Shown: positions 1 through 8,498 of the stretch, piece after piece
Position numbering within the stretch: the first letter of the stretch is position 1
Layout of the letters: every line of letters begins with the position of its first letter
From: Kineosporia succinea
Lineage (GTDB): Bacteria > Actinomycetota > Actinomycetes > Actinomycetales > Kineosporiaceae
Direction of reading: 5' to 3'
DNA: 64,000 nt
Assembly: GCF_030811555.1 (NCBI RefSeq)
Contig: NZ_JAUSQZ010000001.1
Span: forward strand, 4,771,241 to 4,835,240
Position numbers and translations under genes: made by a program
Notes under the pieces: model-generated
Seen by the model: only the letters and a program-made list of their open reading frames with translations
The model's database searches: none
Told to the model about the DNA's origin: nothing

Positions 1-2
1 TC

Positions 3-134
3 ATTGCTGCGAAATCGAAAAAACTTGTCGGCCGACTGGAGTATGAACACAGGCTTGGTCATCGTAATTGGAACGCGTATGAAGGCAGTCAAATCACAAT
101 TCTTCCTGATGGATCAAATATTCCGCGATTCTAG
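3..134 (+). CDS. C-terminal end of an unrecognised protein (cut by window start)
   Basis: The frame is open from the left window edge to a TAG at 132-134 and gives 43 residues ending in LPDGSNIPRF. The composition, with several aromatic and charged residues (EYEHRLGHRNWNAYEG), looks like real protein, but I cannot assign a family. Codon use is much richer in A/T than in the genes right of 2.7 kb, as for the two genes that follow, so it probably belongs to the same imported segment. It converges on the minus-strand gene ending at 226. Confidence 0.5.
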   Translation: MAAKSKKLVGRLEYEHRLGHRNWNAYEGSQITILPDGSNIPRF

Positions 135-225
135 TGCGTGTCATTGTTCGTAAAAGAACGTAGCTCTTGATAAACTTCCCTGCGGGCAATGAAAGTTACT
201 CTCCTTCGGAATTGAAATTCTCTAT

Positions 226-1185
226 TCAGGCGTGCCCATTCAGTCTTGTAGTGCTGATGCTCTCTTCATCCTCTCTGATCTGTGTGGTCGGGCGAGCGCT
301 AGCCAGACTGCGCATGTGTTCTAGGCGATGGCTCGTGACTTTTCCGGAAGCGATAACTTGAAGGAGTTGCATCTCTGCCGCGTCAATCTTGCGTACAGAA
401 TCTACGACCATTATTACGGTGACGATTAGAGCAATCAGAAGGGTTGCAGACGGCAGCACTTGGGCCGCAGTGAGACTCGCCCAGAGCACTGCGATGGCAA
501 AACCGCAATATCGGCGAAAATCTGACTCCGCTTGTAGGCGGTCCCACCGTTCGTAGGCAGGGGTGGCTTCGATAGCTAATTTGGCAGGCAGCGCCTTCAG
601 TTCCGAAGCAAGGATCCGATCCATCTCTAGCAGCCAAGAGTAAAAAGCCTTTCGCTCAGGTTTTGAGAAATCTTGGCCCTGATCGGCTCGCGACTTGTCA
701 GAGCTGTGACCAAACCTTACCTCGGTCACAAACTCATGGATAAAGTCAATGCGTGCGCGCTTGCGTGTTAGGAAGGAGTCGCCAGAGAATGATTCGCGAA
801 TCAACTCGTCGTACAAGGCGATCCTGTAATCCTTAGTGTCCAGATCATCAGTCTCTAAGGCTTGATCGGTTGTGAACTTGAGAAACAAGAATCTAAGAGG
901 CCGCATGTAGGCGCGAGCAGTTGAGAGGACAAGGCGCGAAACGCTATCGCAGATGTTCGTAAAGATGACGCCAAGAAGATATGCGGATAGCGACGCAGCA
1001 CCCAGAATGATGGGCGCGGGCCATGAAGCATGCAGATGCTCGGCAAAAATTCGGAGTTTACTAAAGTTAAGACTCAGCGGTCCGAAAGTGGTAGTTACCC
1101 ACGCAGAGCATAATAGAATATAGCCGCAGGTCAATGGCGTTCTCAGTTCTCTGACGCCCGGCAGTAACGAGGCAAGAAAAGTCAT
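226..1185 (-). CDS. Hypothetical membrane protein of the low-GC island
   Basis: 319 aa, family not recognised. Hydrophobic segments are seen near residues 17-35 (YILLCSAWVTTTFG), about 55-75 (IILGAASLSAYLLGVIF) and about 230-265 (FAIAVLWASL then LLIALIVTVIMVVDSV). A charged, probably cytoplasmic, stretch lies between the second and third. It begins 17 bp after the stop of the other membrane-protein gene (1203-2159), so the two are probably co-transcribed. GC and codon use differ sharply from the chromosome to the right, consistent with arrival on an integrative element. A paired accessory function such as defence, exclusion or immunity is possible but unsupported. Confidence 0.7.
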   Translation of the reverse strand: MTFLASLLPGVRELRTPLTCGYILLCSAWVTTTFGPLSLNFSKLRIFAEHLHASWPAPIILGAASLSAYLLGVIFTNICDSVSRLVLSTARAYMRPLRFLFLKFTTDQALETDDLDTKDYRIALYDELIRESFSGDSFLTRKRARIDFIHEFVTEVRFGHSSDKSRADQGQDFSKPERKAFYSWLLEMDRILASELKALPAKLAIEATPAYERWDRLQAESDFRRYCGFAIAVLWASLTAAQVLPSATLLIALIVTVIMVVDSVRKIDAAEMQLLQVIASGKVTSHRLEHMRSLASARPTTQIREDEESISTTRLNGHA

Positions 1186-1202
1186 ACTAGCAACTCCCTC
1201 AC

Positions 1203-2159
1203 TTAGGAGCGAAGCTTGGAAATAATTTCGGCAATAGGTATACCTAAACGACGTCCCCAGGTCCAGGTGAGTACGACGATTAGTACTAGAACAATTAGGT
1301 CGGATATGCCTTGCCTGTGTAGCATGACTACAACTCCGCCGATGACAACTATAAAGATGCAGAACTCAATAGGATATTGAATTTTGCGCCAAGCCCGACT
1401 GTGCACTTTTTCGGTGACACCGAACTCCTTTATGATTGAGTCTGCGTCTCCATCGATATAGTGCTCGTAGAAGCGAATAGTATTCCGGACAATCTGCTGC
1501 TTCCCTGACTGTTCGCCGGATTCCAAAAGAGTTTTCCATGCCCGAATGGTCGGAGCCATGGGCCGTAAGCGCGGTAGGTATCGCTGCCGCTGTTGGGTGC
1601 GGCTCAGGTAGCGCAGTCGGGCCGCCATGCTCCAAGGTTCCGAGTGGAATTCGTAGGCTCGGTCCCGCAGCCCCTCTTCAAGGACACTTGCAATAGCATC
1701 AACGGTGGCGCCTGGGGTTCGCTTGCGCCCCCTGACCAGACTGCTTGCGTTCCTTAGGCTGGTAACTAGAAAGAGCGCAAAGAAGACGCCCACAAGGTCC
1801 ACGATCCATTGGTCCTGTTCGCGTTCGGCTTTCATTTCCCCCATGAGTTGCATGGCGAAGTAAAGAGCAAGGATCGCGCCCATTACTAGTATGAATACAA
1901 AGACATCATAACGAGAGAAGGTGTGACTCCAGGGCAACTGCTTCTGAAATGCAAGTGATGCATTCTTCGGCCAGGTTATGCCGCGTCGATCGCACTCCTT
2001 CAAGATTTCCGCAGCCCTCTTTTCCTGTTTCTCCGAAACGCGCCGGAATATGAGGCGTTCGCCAACGGATGTTTCTTTACCTGGAGTGGACCAGGTTAGG
2101 GAAATGAAAATGACTGCGGTGCTGACATGGAGAATCCATCCAATGGTTTCACTATTCAT
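1203..2159 (-). CDS. Hypothetical membrane protein, first gene of the low-GC operon
   Basis: 318 aa, family not recognised. It has an N-terminal hydrophobic helix (WILHVSTAVIFISLTW), two more near residues 80-105 (DVFVFILVMGAILALYF) and 118-135 (LVGVFFALFLVTSL), a charged region of about 120 residues rich in Arg and Lys, and a C-terminal hydrophobic pair (FCIFIVVIGGVVVML, LIVLVLIVVLTWTWG). Topology resembles that of the downstream gene, with a large soluble middle between membrane helices. The A/T-rich codon use marks it as foreign to this chromosome. Confidence 0.7.
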   Translation of the reverse strand: MNSETIGWILHVSTAVIFISLTWSTPGKETSVGERLIFRRVSEKQEKRAAEILKECDRRGITWPKNASLAFQKQLPWSHTFSRYDVFVFILVMGAILALYFAMQLMGEMKAEREQDQWIVDLVGVFFALFLVTSLRNASSLVRGRKRTPGATVDAIASVLEEGLRDRAYEFHSEPWSMAARLRYLSRTQQRQRYLPRLRPMAPTIRAWKTLLESGEQSGKQQIVRNTIRFYEHYIDGDADSIIKEFGVTEKVHSRAWRKIQYPIEFCIFIVVIGGVVVMLHRQGISDLIVLVLIVVLTWTWGRRLGIPIAEIISKLRS

Positions 2160-2647
2160 TGGGGGTCTCCGCGCTATGTGTGCGGTGAGGGAGCTCGACT
2201 GAGACGTGCAACTTTTTCCGCGCGATCATTCTGCTCCCCGCTGACAGGTTTTGAAGAGAAGCGTACCGCGGTGAGTATCAGTGCGATGGCAAAATGGAGG
2301 GCGCTTCAAAGGAACTGGGAGTAGGGGCCATGGGGCGGTGGTTCTGCGACGTGCAACGACTGGTGTAACTCGTCTTTGGCTGGGACTGGTTCGGCCAAAG
2401 AATGGAATTCTGTCTTGCGTGGGGCTGCGGGGTGCCCACGACTCTCCGCCTGATCCTGCCCGTTATAGGCGCTGCCCGGCGCGGGTAGCCACGGAGGAAC
2501 CACCCTGCGATGAAGCGAGGGACCGCCGTTACAAGTGACGGGGCACAGCAGTGGAGTACAGCAACCACCCCGGCCGTCCTCGTTATGAAGCGGCCGAAAC
2601 CGGCCTTGCGGCGACGCCAGAGTCGCTCATCGACTGCTGGCCTATGG
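2160..2647. other. Non-coding end of the imported segment
   Basis: About 490 bp between the membrane-protein operon and the tRNA scar. Small open frames exist on both strands, but none has a convincing start signal or protein-like composition. GC rises gradually towards the right. No integrase or excisionase gene is visible here, so if the left segment is an integrated element its recombination genes lie outside the window. A 10-bp direct repeat (GACGTGCAAC) occurs near 2202 and 2348. Confidence 0.5.
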
Positions 2648-2692
2648 CTGGGGGTCAGGGGGTCGCAGGTTCAAATCCTGTCAGCCCGACCA
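2648..2692 (+). tRNA. 3' half of tRNA-Pro(GGG), probable attachment-site remnant
   Basis: From 2648 the sequence reads as an anticodon loop (CTGGGGG, anticodon GGG), the 3' strand of the anticodon stem (TCAGG), a variable loop (GGGTC), the T-stem/loop GCAGG-TTCAAAT-CCTGT, the acceptor strand CAGCCCG, discriminator A and CCA. The 5' half is missing: no CGGGCTG acceptor strand and no CCTGA stem strand occur upstream. A 3' tRNA half with CCA next to a low-GC segment is the usual scar left when an integrative element recombines within the anticodon loop or T-arm of a tRNA gene. The rebuilt full tRNA would be at the other end, outside the window. Confidence 0.85.
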
Positions 2693-2793
2693 TGTTTCAC
2701 CTGGTCAGAGACTCGAAAGAGCTTCTGATCCAGGGATTGAAGTGCCTCTGTGGCAGCAGACCTCGCCGAACCAGGGCAGGAAACACCACTCCA

Positions 2794-2825
2794 GGAAGGA
2801 TCGTGACCACGGTCACGATCCTTCC
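2794..2825 (+). terminator. Perfect inverted repeat, likely terminator
   Basis: Fifteen-base arms (GGAAGGATCGTGACC and its complement) are separated by two bases, so in RNA the top pairs would open to form the loop. It is followed by a T-rich TTGTTTTGG. It lies about 100 bp after the tRNA remnant and probably ended the original tRNA-Pro transcript. A palindromic protein-binding site is an alternative reading. Confidence 0.7.
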
Positions 2826-2973
2826 TTGTTTTGGTTCCGCGCTCACACGCCGTGGGTCGGGGGGCAGTGCGGCCCCCTACCTCGTGACAACGGGATGCCC
2901 GGTGAGTGCTGCCATCCCGGGCACAGTCCTCTACGGCATCGGTGACCCTGGACGGGGTGGTAGGCGCTCGTGA

Positions 2974-3558
2974 TCAGGCCGTGGGGGAAGGCGCCGGAAT
3001 CGAGTCGTGGTCCGGGTCGGCCGAGTCGTCATCGGCGTCGTCACCCGGCTCAGGGGTGGTGGTCGCGCTCGGTTCCGGGGCGACTGTCTCACTGGGGCTC
3101 GGCGTGGGGGCGACCTTCTTGCCCTTGGCCGTCACCCGGACGACGGTGACGACCTTGGCCGTCTGCCTGGTCTGGACGTTCACCCGGTCACCGACCTGCA
3201 GATCGGCCGGCTCCGCACTCCTGCCGTTGCGGATGACTCTGACGCCGTCGGGAAAGGCCAGCGTGAGACCGGTGGTGCGCAGCTTCTTGTCCCGTCCGCC
3301 GCGCACCTTGACGGTGAACGTCTTCGCCTCAGCGTCGACCGCGCTGATCGTCCCGTCGTAGACGACCGTCTTGCCCTTCTTGGCGGGTTTCCCGGGCTTG
3401 CTGTCGTTCTTCGTGCCCCGGTTCTGCCCCGGGGCGTCACTGCGATCCGACTGCACGGCGGAAGTCCCGGACCGGGCCGAGGCCGATGCTGCGGTCACGG
3501 CGGCACCCGGAACGACGAGGGCGGCGGTGAGGGCGAGCGCGACGTAGCGGCGTTTCAT
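2974..3558 (-). CDS. Secreted DUF5666-like protein under c-di-GMP riboswitch
   Basis: 194 aa. An N-terminal signal peptide (MKRRYVALALTAALVVPGAAVTAASA) is followed by a Ser/Asp/Lys-rich linker. A beta-rich domain at about residues 65-150 (YDGTISAVDAEAKTFTVKV ... LQVGDRVNVQT) has the look of the OB-like DUF5666 repeat. The C-terminal tail is Pro/Ser/Thr/Asp-rich (TPSPSETVAPEPS), typical of exported surface proteins. The ATG at 3558 sits just after AAGGA and directly downstream of a GEMM-I riboswitch, so expression should follow cellular c-di-GMP. The molecular function is unknown; a cell-surface or matrix role is inferred from the regulator. Confidence 0.85.
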   Translation of the reverse strand: MKRRYVALALTAALVVPGAAVTAASASARSGTSAVQSDRSDAPGQNRGTKNDSKPGKPAKKGKTVVYDGTISAVDAEAKTFTVKVRGGRDKKLRTTGLTLAFPDGVRVIRNGRSAEPADLQVGDRVNVQTRQTAKVVTVVRVTAKGKKVAPTPSPSETVAPEPSATTTPEPGDDADDDSADPDHDSIPAPSPTA

Positions 3559-3565
3559 GCATCAG

Positions 3566-3655
3566 TCCTTCGGTAATCGGGCTACCTCCCGCTGCTCTCC
3601 CGGGAGGTCCCTGACTTTGCGTCCCCGGCTCGCGCCGGGTTTGCGGTGTCCAGAC
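3566..3655 (-). ncRNA. GEMM-I cyclic-di-GMP riboswitch
   Basis: Read on the minus strand, the conserved core is all present: GCAAACC, a helix capped by a GCGA (GNRA) tetraloop between CCGGC and GCCGG, then GGACGCAAAG, a second helix (ACCTCCCGGG...GGGAGGT), and the 3' block GGTAGC-CCGA-TTACCGA. This matches the class I c-di-GMP aptamer element by element. The ribosome-binding AAGGA follows the last aptamer helix at once, so control of translation start is plausible. No GGDEF or EAL protein is encoded in the window. Confidence 0.93.
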
Positions 3656-3740
3656 ATGAAACATCGTGGGGTGTGGTTGATCGCCCTGAATACCCGCCAA
3701 CCTGGTGACGCTTCAAGCATCGTGAGGGAGGAATCCGGAA

Positions 3741-3772
3741 GCGGCGGGTGCGGCTCGTGCCGCACCCGCCGC
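3741..3772 (-). terminator. Terminator of the Hsp20 operon
   Basis: A perfect 14-bp stem (GCGGCGGGTGCGGC) with a TCGT loop lies about 60 bp past the stop of the minus-strand gene 3834-4166. No U-tract is obvious, as is common in actinobacteria. It separates the Hsp20 operon from the riboswitch-controlled gene. Confidence 0.75.
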
Positions 3773-3833
3773 AGGAGAGTCAGTCATCCGGCCCCGGGCC
3801 GTAGATTGCCGAGGTCATGAGCAAAGGAGCACA

Positions 3834-4166
3834 TCACCGCCTTTCGTGAGGAGAGGAAGGAGAGGAGCCGAGCGGTGGCGAACGTTCCTGAGCCGGTGCG
3901 CTTTCCGGAATCGTGATCCCGAAAAAGGCTGCGGCGCAGTTGCACCTGGTATGCACGATGTCGGCGGACTCCCGTTCGGTGGTCCCGGCCGACGCGCGCC
4001 GATGAGAGGCGGATGAGGGCGGACGCCCGGACAGGGTCTCCACGATCTCGTCGAACTCGGCGCACAGCAGATCGTGGTCCGCGTAGACCAGCTCGGCGAA
4101 TGCGTCATCGACGGGTGCGGCTCGTGCCGGGGTTCCCGTCACCAGGCCCTCGGTACCGGTGGCCAT
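3834..4166 (-). CDS. Small hypothetical protein co-transcribed with Hsp20
   Basis: 110 aa. The N-terminal half has an acidic helical motif (DDAFAELVYADHDLLCAEFDEIVETL) of a kind common in short actinobacterial proteins. The C-terminal half contains HTRCNCAAAFF and a basic Ser/Pro-rich tail (ERSPP). The start at 4166 is 8 bp after the Hsp20 stop, so the two genes form an operon. The function is not known. The CxC pair could bind metal or form a disulfide, but nothing in the sequence proves it. Confidence 0.6.
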   Translation of the reverse strand: MATGTEGLVTGTPARAAPVDDAFAELVYADHDLLCAEFDEIVETLSGRPPSSASHRRASAGTTERESADIVHTRCNCAAAFFGITIPESAPAQERSPPLGSSPSSPHERR

Positions 4167-4174
4167 GGGCCGGC

Positions 4175-4594
4175 TCAGGCGTTGATCGCCTGACGGTCCG
4201 ACGACGTGGTGACGTCGATCTTGCGGGGCTTGGCCCGCTCGGCGATCGGGACCTGCAACCGCAGCACGCCGGCCTCGTAATGCGCTGTCATCCGGTCGGT
4301 GTCGAGACTGTCGCCCAGGATCACCTGGCGACTGAACACACCTCGTGAACGCTCGGAAGCCAGGTACTGGCCCTGGATCTCGACCGCCGGACGCTCGGCC
4401 CTCACCGTGAGGGCGTTGCGTTCCAGGTCGAGGTCGATCGATTCGGGGTTGATCCCCGGCAGGTCGAACTCCAGGTAGAAGTTGTCCCCCTCGCGCCAGG
4501 CGTCCATCGGCATGACGGCCGGACGGGCTGTCGTCCCGAAGACCTGCTGGGTGAGGCGATCCAGATCGCGGAAAGGATCGGTGCGGACAAACAT
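4175..4594 (-). CDS. Hsp20 / alpha-crystallin family small heat-shock protein
   Basis: 139 aa, the usual size. A short N-terminal arm ([13 protein letters not shown]) is followed by the alpha-crystallin domain at about residues 35-130. Visible hallmarks are [26 protein letters not shown], and a C-terminal [23 protein letters not shown] with the A-x-x-x-n-G-V-L signature. These ATP-independent holdases bind unfolding cytosolic proteins. A strong GGAGG lies before the ATG at 4594. Upstream is an unusually AT-rich patch (about 4680-4693) that may hold the promoter. I see no HspR-type (HAIR) repeat. Confidence 0.95.
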   Translation of the reverse strand: MFVRTDPFRDLDRLTQQVFGTTARPAVMPMDAWREGDNFYLEFDLPGINPESIDLDLERNALTVRAERPAVEIQGQYLASERSRGVFSRQVILGDSLDTDRMTAHYEAGVLRLQVPIAERAKPRKIDVTTSSDRQAINA

Positions 4595-4800
4595 GGCGAG
4601 CCACCTCCGTCTACAGAAATCCAGTCAATGTCTGCACGGTTTCCCGGTCCGCTCCACGGGGCCCTGCCCGTGGGCGGCGCTATTTTTATAACAAGACCGC
4701 GGAGCGCGCGCAACGTCTGGAGGCCCCGCCCGGACGATCCAGAGTTGCACTGCGGCAGCCCTTCCCGGGGTTCTCGCCGACGGGCGGAGTCGCGTCGGGC

Positions 4801-5109
4801 TCAGACCCCGAGCAGCGCCCGCGTCACCTCGTCCGGCCGGGTCAGCACGGCCTGGTGCCCACCCGGCACCAGCACCGGCGTCAGGCCGATCCGGGCGGCG
4901 GACTCCGCCCCCGGCCGGGCCGGCGCGCGGTCGTTCTCGCTCAGCACGTAAGCCGACTTCACGCCGGGAGTGCTCACGTCGTCCACCATCAGGGCATCGG
5001 TGAAATACGCACCCGGCTGCGGGGCCGGCAGCTCGAAGATCAGGTCCTGGGCCTGGGCCAGGGCGACTACGAGCATCGCCGGCCGGTGCCGTTCCAGCAG
5101 CAGGCCGGC
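4801..5109 (-). pseudogene. C-terminal fragment of an alpha/beta hydrolase
   Basis: The readable part matches only the last third of an alpha/beta-hydrolase: YVLSENDRAPARP contains the usual acid-bearing strand, and LVPGGHQAVLTRPDEVTRALL contains the catalytic His with the typical ending. The frame stays open upstream of the Met at 5076 but degenerates into Arg/Pro-rich sequence. No HG oxyanion motif or G-x-S-x-G nucleophile is found before the neighbouring gene ends at 5222. The N-terminal two thirds seem deleted, so it is unlikely to be functional. Confidence 0.65.
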
Positions 5110-5221
5110 CGCGGCGACGTCCCCGGCCGGGCGTCGTGCATCAGGTCGGGAGCAGCGAGACCGTTCACCGCGCCAGCCTGCCGGGCGGTCCCGCCCGCGA
5201 GGGCCCGAGGGGTGCCGGGAA

Positions 5222-6421
5222 TCAGTGTGCGGCGCGCAGCAGCGCGACCTCCCGCTCGAGCCGGCTGTCGATGGCCCGTGGGCTCAGAACCCGCCGCAGT
5301 GCGAGGATCGCCGTTCCCCGCGTCCCCGATTCGGCCCCGTGACTGGCCGCCACGACGTCGAGATCACGCGCGGCCACGGTGGTCGCGTCGCGGTAGAGGG
5401 TTTCCCGCAGCCCGGCCACGAGCAGGTCGTAGGCCGGGGCCATGTCCCCGCCGACCACGATGACCGCCGGGTCGAGCAGTGTGACGGCCGAGGCGAGCAC
5501 CTCACCCAGCGCCTGCCCGCTGCCGCGGATGGCCCGCCGGGCCACGACGTCCCCTTCGAGCGCCAGGGTGACCACGTCCCGGACGTGCGCGACCGCGCGT
5601 CCCTGAGCCGTGAGGTCACGGACCAGGGCCCAGCCCCCGGCCACGGCCTCCAGGCAGCCGGTTTCACCGCATCGGCACGGAATACCCTGGGCGCCGCGGT
5701 ATTTCACGTGACCGATGTCACCCGCGGCGCCGCGGGCGCCGTGCTGCAGAACGCCCCCGGCGACGATGCCCGCCCCCAGGCCGGTGGACGCCTTGACGAT
5801 CAGGGCGTCGCGGTAGCGGGTGAGGTGGGCGTCGAGTTCCGCGAGAGTGATGGCGTTGGTGTCGTTCTCGATCACGACGGGGGACGCGGAGAGGCTCGCG
5901 AAGTAGGGGGCGATGGGAACCCCGTCCCAGCCCCGCATGATCGCGGAGTTCAGGCTCGTCCCGGCGACCGGGTCGACGATCCCCGGGATGCTGACGCCGA
6001 TACCCAGGACGTCGGCGGGGTCGAGCTGAAGCCCGGCCATCAGGGTCTGCAGACGGTCCACCGCCCGGGGCAGGACATCGTCCGGCCCCTGCCCGACCTC
6101 CTGGTCGATCTCGTCGGCCCCGAGCACCCGGCCGGACAGGTCGCACACCGTGAACTGCGCGCGGCTGCGCCCGATGGCGGCGGCCAGCACCAGCCCGGAA
6201 CCGGCCTCGAACGTCAGGCGCTTGGGCGGACGGCCGACCCCGATGCCGGGGGCGTCGGCCTCCGCGACCAGCCCGGCCTCCACCAGCGGGTCGACGCGGG
6301 CGGCGACCGCGGTGCGCGAGAGCCCGGTGAGCCGGGCGACGTCGGCCCGGGAGCCGGCCTCCCCGTCGCGGATCAGCTGCAGGATGGTGCCTGCGGTGAC
6401 CGTCGGTGCGGTACTCCTCAC
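5222..6421 (-). CDS. ROK-family transcriptional regulator of the ED operon
   Basis: 399 aa. An N-terminal winged HTH (residues about 8-60: TILQLIRDGEAGSRADVARLTGLSRTAV) is fused to a ROK sugar-kinase-like domain. The zinc-binding ROK signature reads CRCGETGCLE near residue 250, and glycine-rich ATPase-like motifs (STGLGAGIVAGG) are present. It is transcribed away from edd-eda across a 170-bp gap containing a TCTAA-T-TTAGA palindrome. Control of the Entner-Doudoroff genes by a sugar acid or phosphosugar is the natural inference. Confidence 0.9.
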   Translation of the reverse strand: MRSTAPTVTAGTILQLIRDGEAGSRADVARLTGLSRTAVAARVDPLVEAGLVAEADAPGIGVGRPPKRLTFEAGSGLVLAAAIGRSRAQFTVCDLSGRVLGADEIDQEVGQGPDDVLPRAVDRLQTLMAGLQLDPADVLGIGVSIPGIVDPVAGTSLNSAIMRGWDGVPIAPYFASLSASPVVIENDTNAITLAELDAHLTRYRDALIVKASTGLGAGIVAGGVLQHGARGAAGDIGHVKYRGAQGIPCRCGETGCLEAVAGGWALVRDLTAQGRAVAHVRDVVTLALEGDVVARRAIRGSGQALGEVLASAVTLLDPAVIVVGGDMAPAYDLLVAGLRETLYRDATTVAARDLDVVAASHGAESGTRGTAILALRRVLSPRAIDSRLEREVALLRAAH

Positions 6422-6527
6422 GCGAGGGCCCCAGAACGTACGCGCGTCCCCGAACCGGACCGACGCGGGCGCGAACCCACCGGAAAACCGGGCAAACCAA
6501 GCGTCAGGGCCGTCTCCACCCGTTCAC

Positions 6528-6538
6528 TCTAATTTAGA
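6528..6538. promoter_or_regulatory. Palindrome between ROK regulator and edd
   Basis: TCTAATTTAGA is a perfect odd-length palindrome in an AT-rich patch of an otherwise GC-rich intergenic region, about 55 bp before edd. ROK repressors bind AT-rich inverted repeats of this TTTA/TAAA kind, so this is the best candidate operator for the divergent regulator. Confidence 0.45.
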
Positions 6539-6593
6539 TTTTAGAACCACGTAGTTATGTCTTTCGAAGAAAAAACTAGCTACGCTCCCAGCC

Positions 6594-8498
6594 ATGACCG
6601 GACCCAGTGGGCCCATCACGGCCATCCAGGAGATCACCGACCGCATCGTCGCGCGCTCGGTCACCACGCGCACCGCCTACCTCGAGCGCGTATCCGAGGC
6701 CATCGACACCGGTGCGGCCCGGGGGCGCCTCGGCTGCGCCAACCTGGCCCACGGGTTCGCCGCGATGGACCCGCAGGAGAAGACCGTGCTGCGGGGCGTC
6801 ACCAAGCCCAACATCGCGATCGTCTCCGCGTACAACGACCTGCTCTCGGCCCACAAGCCGTTCGAGGACTACCCGGCGCGGATCAAGAAGTCCGTCATCC
6901 GGGCCGGCGGCATCGCGCAGTTCGCCGGGGGAGTGCCCGCCATGTGCGACGGCATCACCCAGGGCCGCGCCGGCATGCAGCTGTCGCTCTTCAGCCGCGA
7001 CGTGATCGCGATGAGCGCCGCCGTGGCCCTCTCGCACGAGATGTTCGACGGCGCCGTCATGCTCGGCGTCTGCGACAAGATCGTGCCCGGCCTGCTGATC
7101 GGCGCCCTGGCCTTCGGTCACCTGCCCACCGTGCTGATCCCCGCCGGCCCGATGACCAGCGGCATTCCCAACGGTGAGAAGGCCCGCATCCGTAAGCAGT
7201 TCGAGCAGGGGCTGGTCGACCGGCAGACGCTGCTCGACACCGAGGCGGCCTCGTACCACGGTCCGGGCACCTGCACGTTCTACGGCACCGCGAACTCGAA
7301 CCAGCTGCTGATGGAACTGATGGGCCTGCACCTGCCGGGTGCCAGCCTGCCCAACCCGGGCACCGAGCTGCGCGACGCTCTGACCGACGCGGCCGCCCAG
7401 CGCATCGCGAGGATCACCGCGCAGGGCCACGAGTACACCCCGATCGGGCACGTCATCGACGAGAAGGCCGTCGTCAACGGCGTTGTCGGCCTCCTGGCCA
7501 CCGGCGGTTCCACCAACCACACCATTCACCTGGTCGCGATCGCGCGCGCCGCCGGCATCGCGCTGACCTGGGATGACATCAGCGATTTGGGACGCGTCGT
7601 TCCCCTGTTGTCCCGCATCTACCCCAACGGCTCGGCGGACGTGAACCACTTCCACGCCGCGGGCGGGATCGGCCTGCTGGTGCGGGAACTGCTCGACGCC
7701 GGGCTGCTGCACGACGACGTCCAGACCGTCGCGGGCCCCGGCCTGCGCCGCTACACCGAGGAGCCGATCGTCGCCGACGGCACCCTGCAGTGGCGTCCCG
7801 GTGCCACGCGGACGCTCGACGCCGACGTGCTGCGCCCGGTGAGCGACCCGTTCTCCCCGGAGGGCGGAATCCGCATCGTGCACGGCAATCTCGGCCAGGC
7901 CGTGGTCAAGGTGTCCGCCGTGGCCCCCGAGCACCTCCTCGTCAGCGCCCCGGCCCGGGTGTTCGAGACCGACGCCGGCTTCCTCACCGCGTTCCGCTCG
8001 GGCGAGCTGACCGGCGACGTCGTCGTGGTCATCCGCCAGCAGGGCCCGGCCGCCAACGGCATGCCCGAACTGCACGGCCTGACCTCGGCCCTCGGTGTCA
8101 TGCAGGACCGCGGTCAGCGCGTGGCCCTGGTGACCGACGGACGCATGTCCGGTGCCTCGGGCGCGATCCCGGCCGCCATCCACGTCACCCCGGAAGCGGC
8201 CTTCGGCGGCCCGATCTCGCGCGTCCAGGACGGCGACCTGATCACCCTCGACTGCCTGTCCAGCACGCTGACGGTCGACGTCGACCCGGCCGTGCTCGCC
8301 GCCCGGCCGGCCGTGACCCGCACCGCCGCGCCCGCCTTCGGGGCCGGCCGCGAACTGTTCGCGGCCTTCCGCGCCACCGTCGGCCCGGCCGACCTGGGGG
8401 CCAGCGTGTTCACCGACACCCTGGGTCTCAACGCCGGGGCGACCACCAGCAGCCCGGGCCTCGACCTCACCTCGACCGACGAGAGACTCCACGCATGA
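6594..8498 (+). CDS. edd: 6-phosphogluconate dehydratase
   Basis: 634 aa, normal for Edd (EC 4.2.1.12), which converts 6-phosphogluconate to KDPG. The IlvD/Edd family pattern is clear: [29 protein letters not shown] and [15 protein letters not shown] with the Fe-S cluster cysteines, [13 protein letters not shown], and [23 protein letters not shown] near the C-terminus. The length and the HKPFEDYP and [15 protein letters not shown] features favour Edd over dihydroxy-acid dehydratase, and the partner gene eda confirms it. The stop overlaps the eda start (ATGA), so the genes are translationally coupled. No strong ribosome-binding site is seen before the ATG. Confidence 0.96.
   Translation: MTGPSGPITAIQEITDRIVARSVTTRTAYLERVSEAIDTGAARGRLGCANLAHGFAAMDPQEKTVLRGVTKPNIAIVSAYNDLLSAHKPFEDYPARIKKSVIRAGGIAQFAGGVPAMCDGITQGRAGMQLSLFSRDVIAMSAAVALSHEMFDGAVMLGVCDKIVPGLLIGALAFGHLPTVLIPAGPMTSGIPNGEKARIRKQFEQGLVDRQTLLDTEAASYHGPGTCTFYGTANSNQLLMELMGLHLPGASLPNPGTELRDALTDAAAQRIARITAQGHEYTPIGHVIDEKAVVNGVVGLLATGGSTNHTIHLVAIARAAGIALTWDDISDLGRVVPLLSRIYPNGSADVNHFHAAGGIGLLVRELLDAGLLHDDVQTVAGPGLRRYTEEPIVADGTLQWRPGATRTLDADVLRPVSDPFSPEGGIRIVHGNLGQAVVKVSAVAPEHLLVSAPARVFETDAGFLTAFRSGELTGDVVVVIRQQGPAANGMPELHGLTSALGVMQDRGQRVALVTDGRMSGASGAIPAAIHVTPEAAFGGPISRVQDGDLITLDCLSSTLTVDVDPAVLAARPAVTRTAAPAFGAGRELFAAFRATVGPADLGASVFTDTLGLNAGATTSSPGLDLTSTDERLHA

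Noticed and set aside
2281-2538. Small plus-strand open frame in the island end
   Set aside because: No ribosome-binding site, basic low-complexity composition, and a competing frame of similar quality on the other strand.
4801-5076. Intact small gene
   Set aside because: It aligns in pattern only with the last third of alpha/beta hydrolases and lacks the nucleophile region.
5718-6500. Arg/Gly/Pro-rich minus-strand open frame overlapping the ROK gene
   Set aside because: A shifted-frame shadow of the regulator with no domain features.
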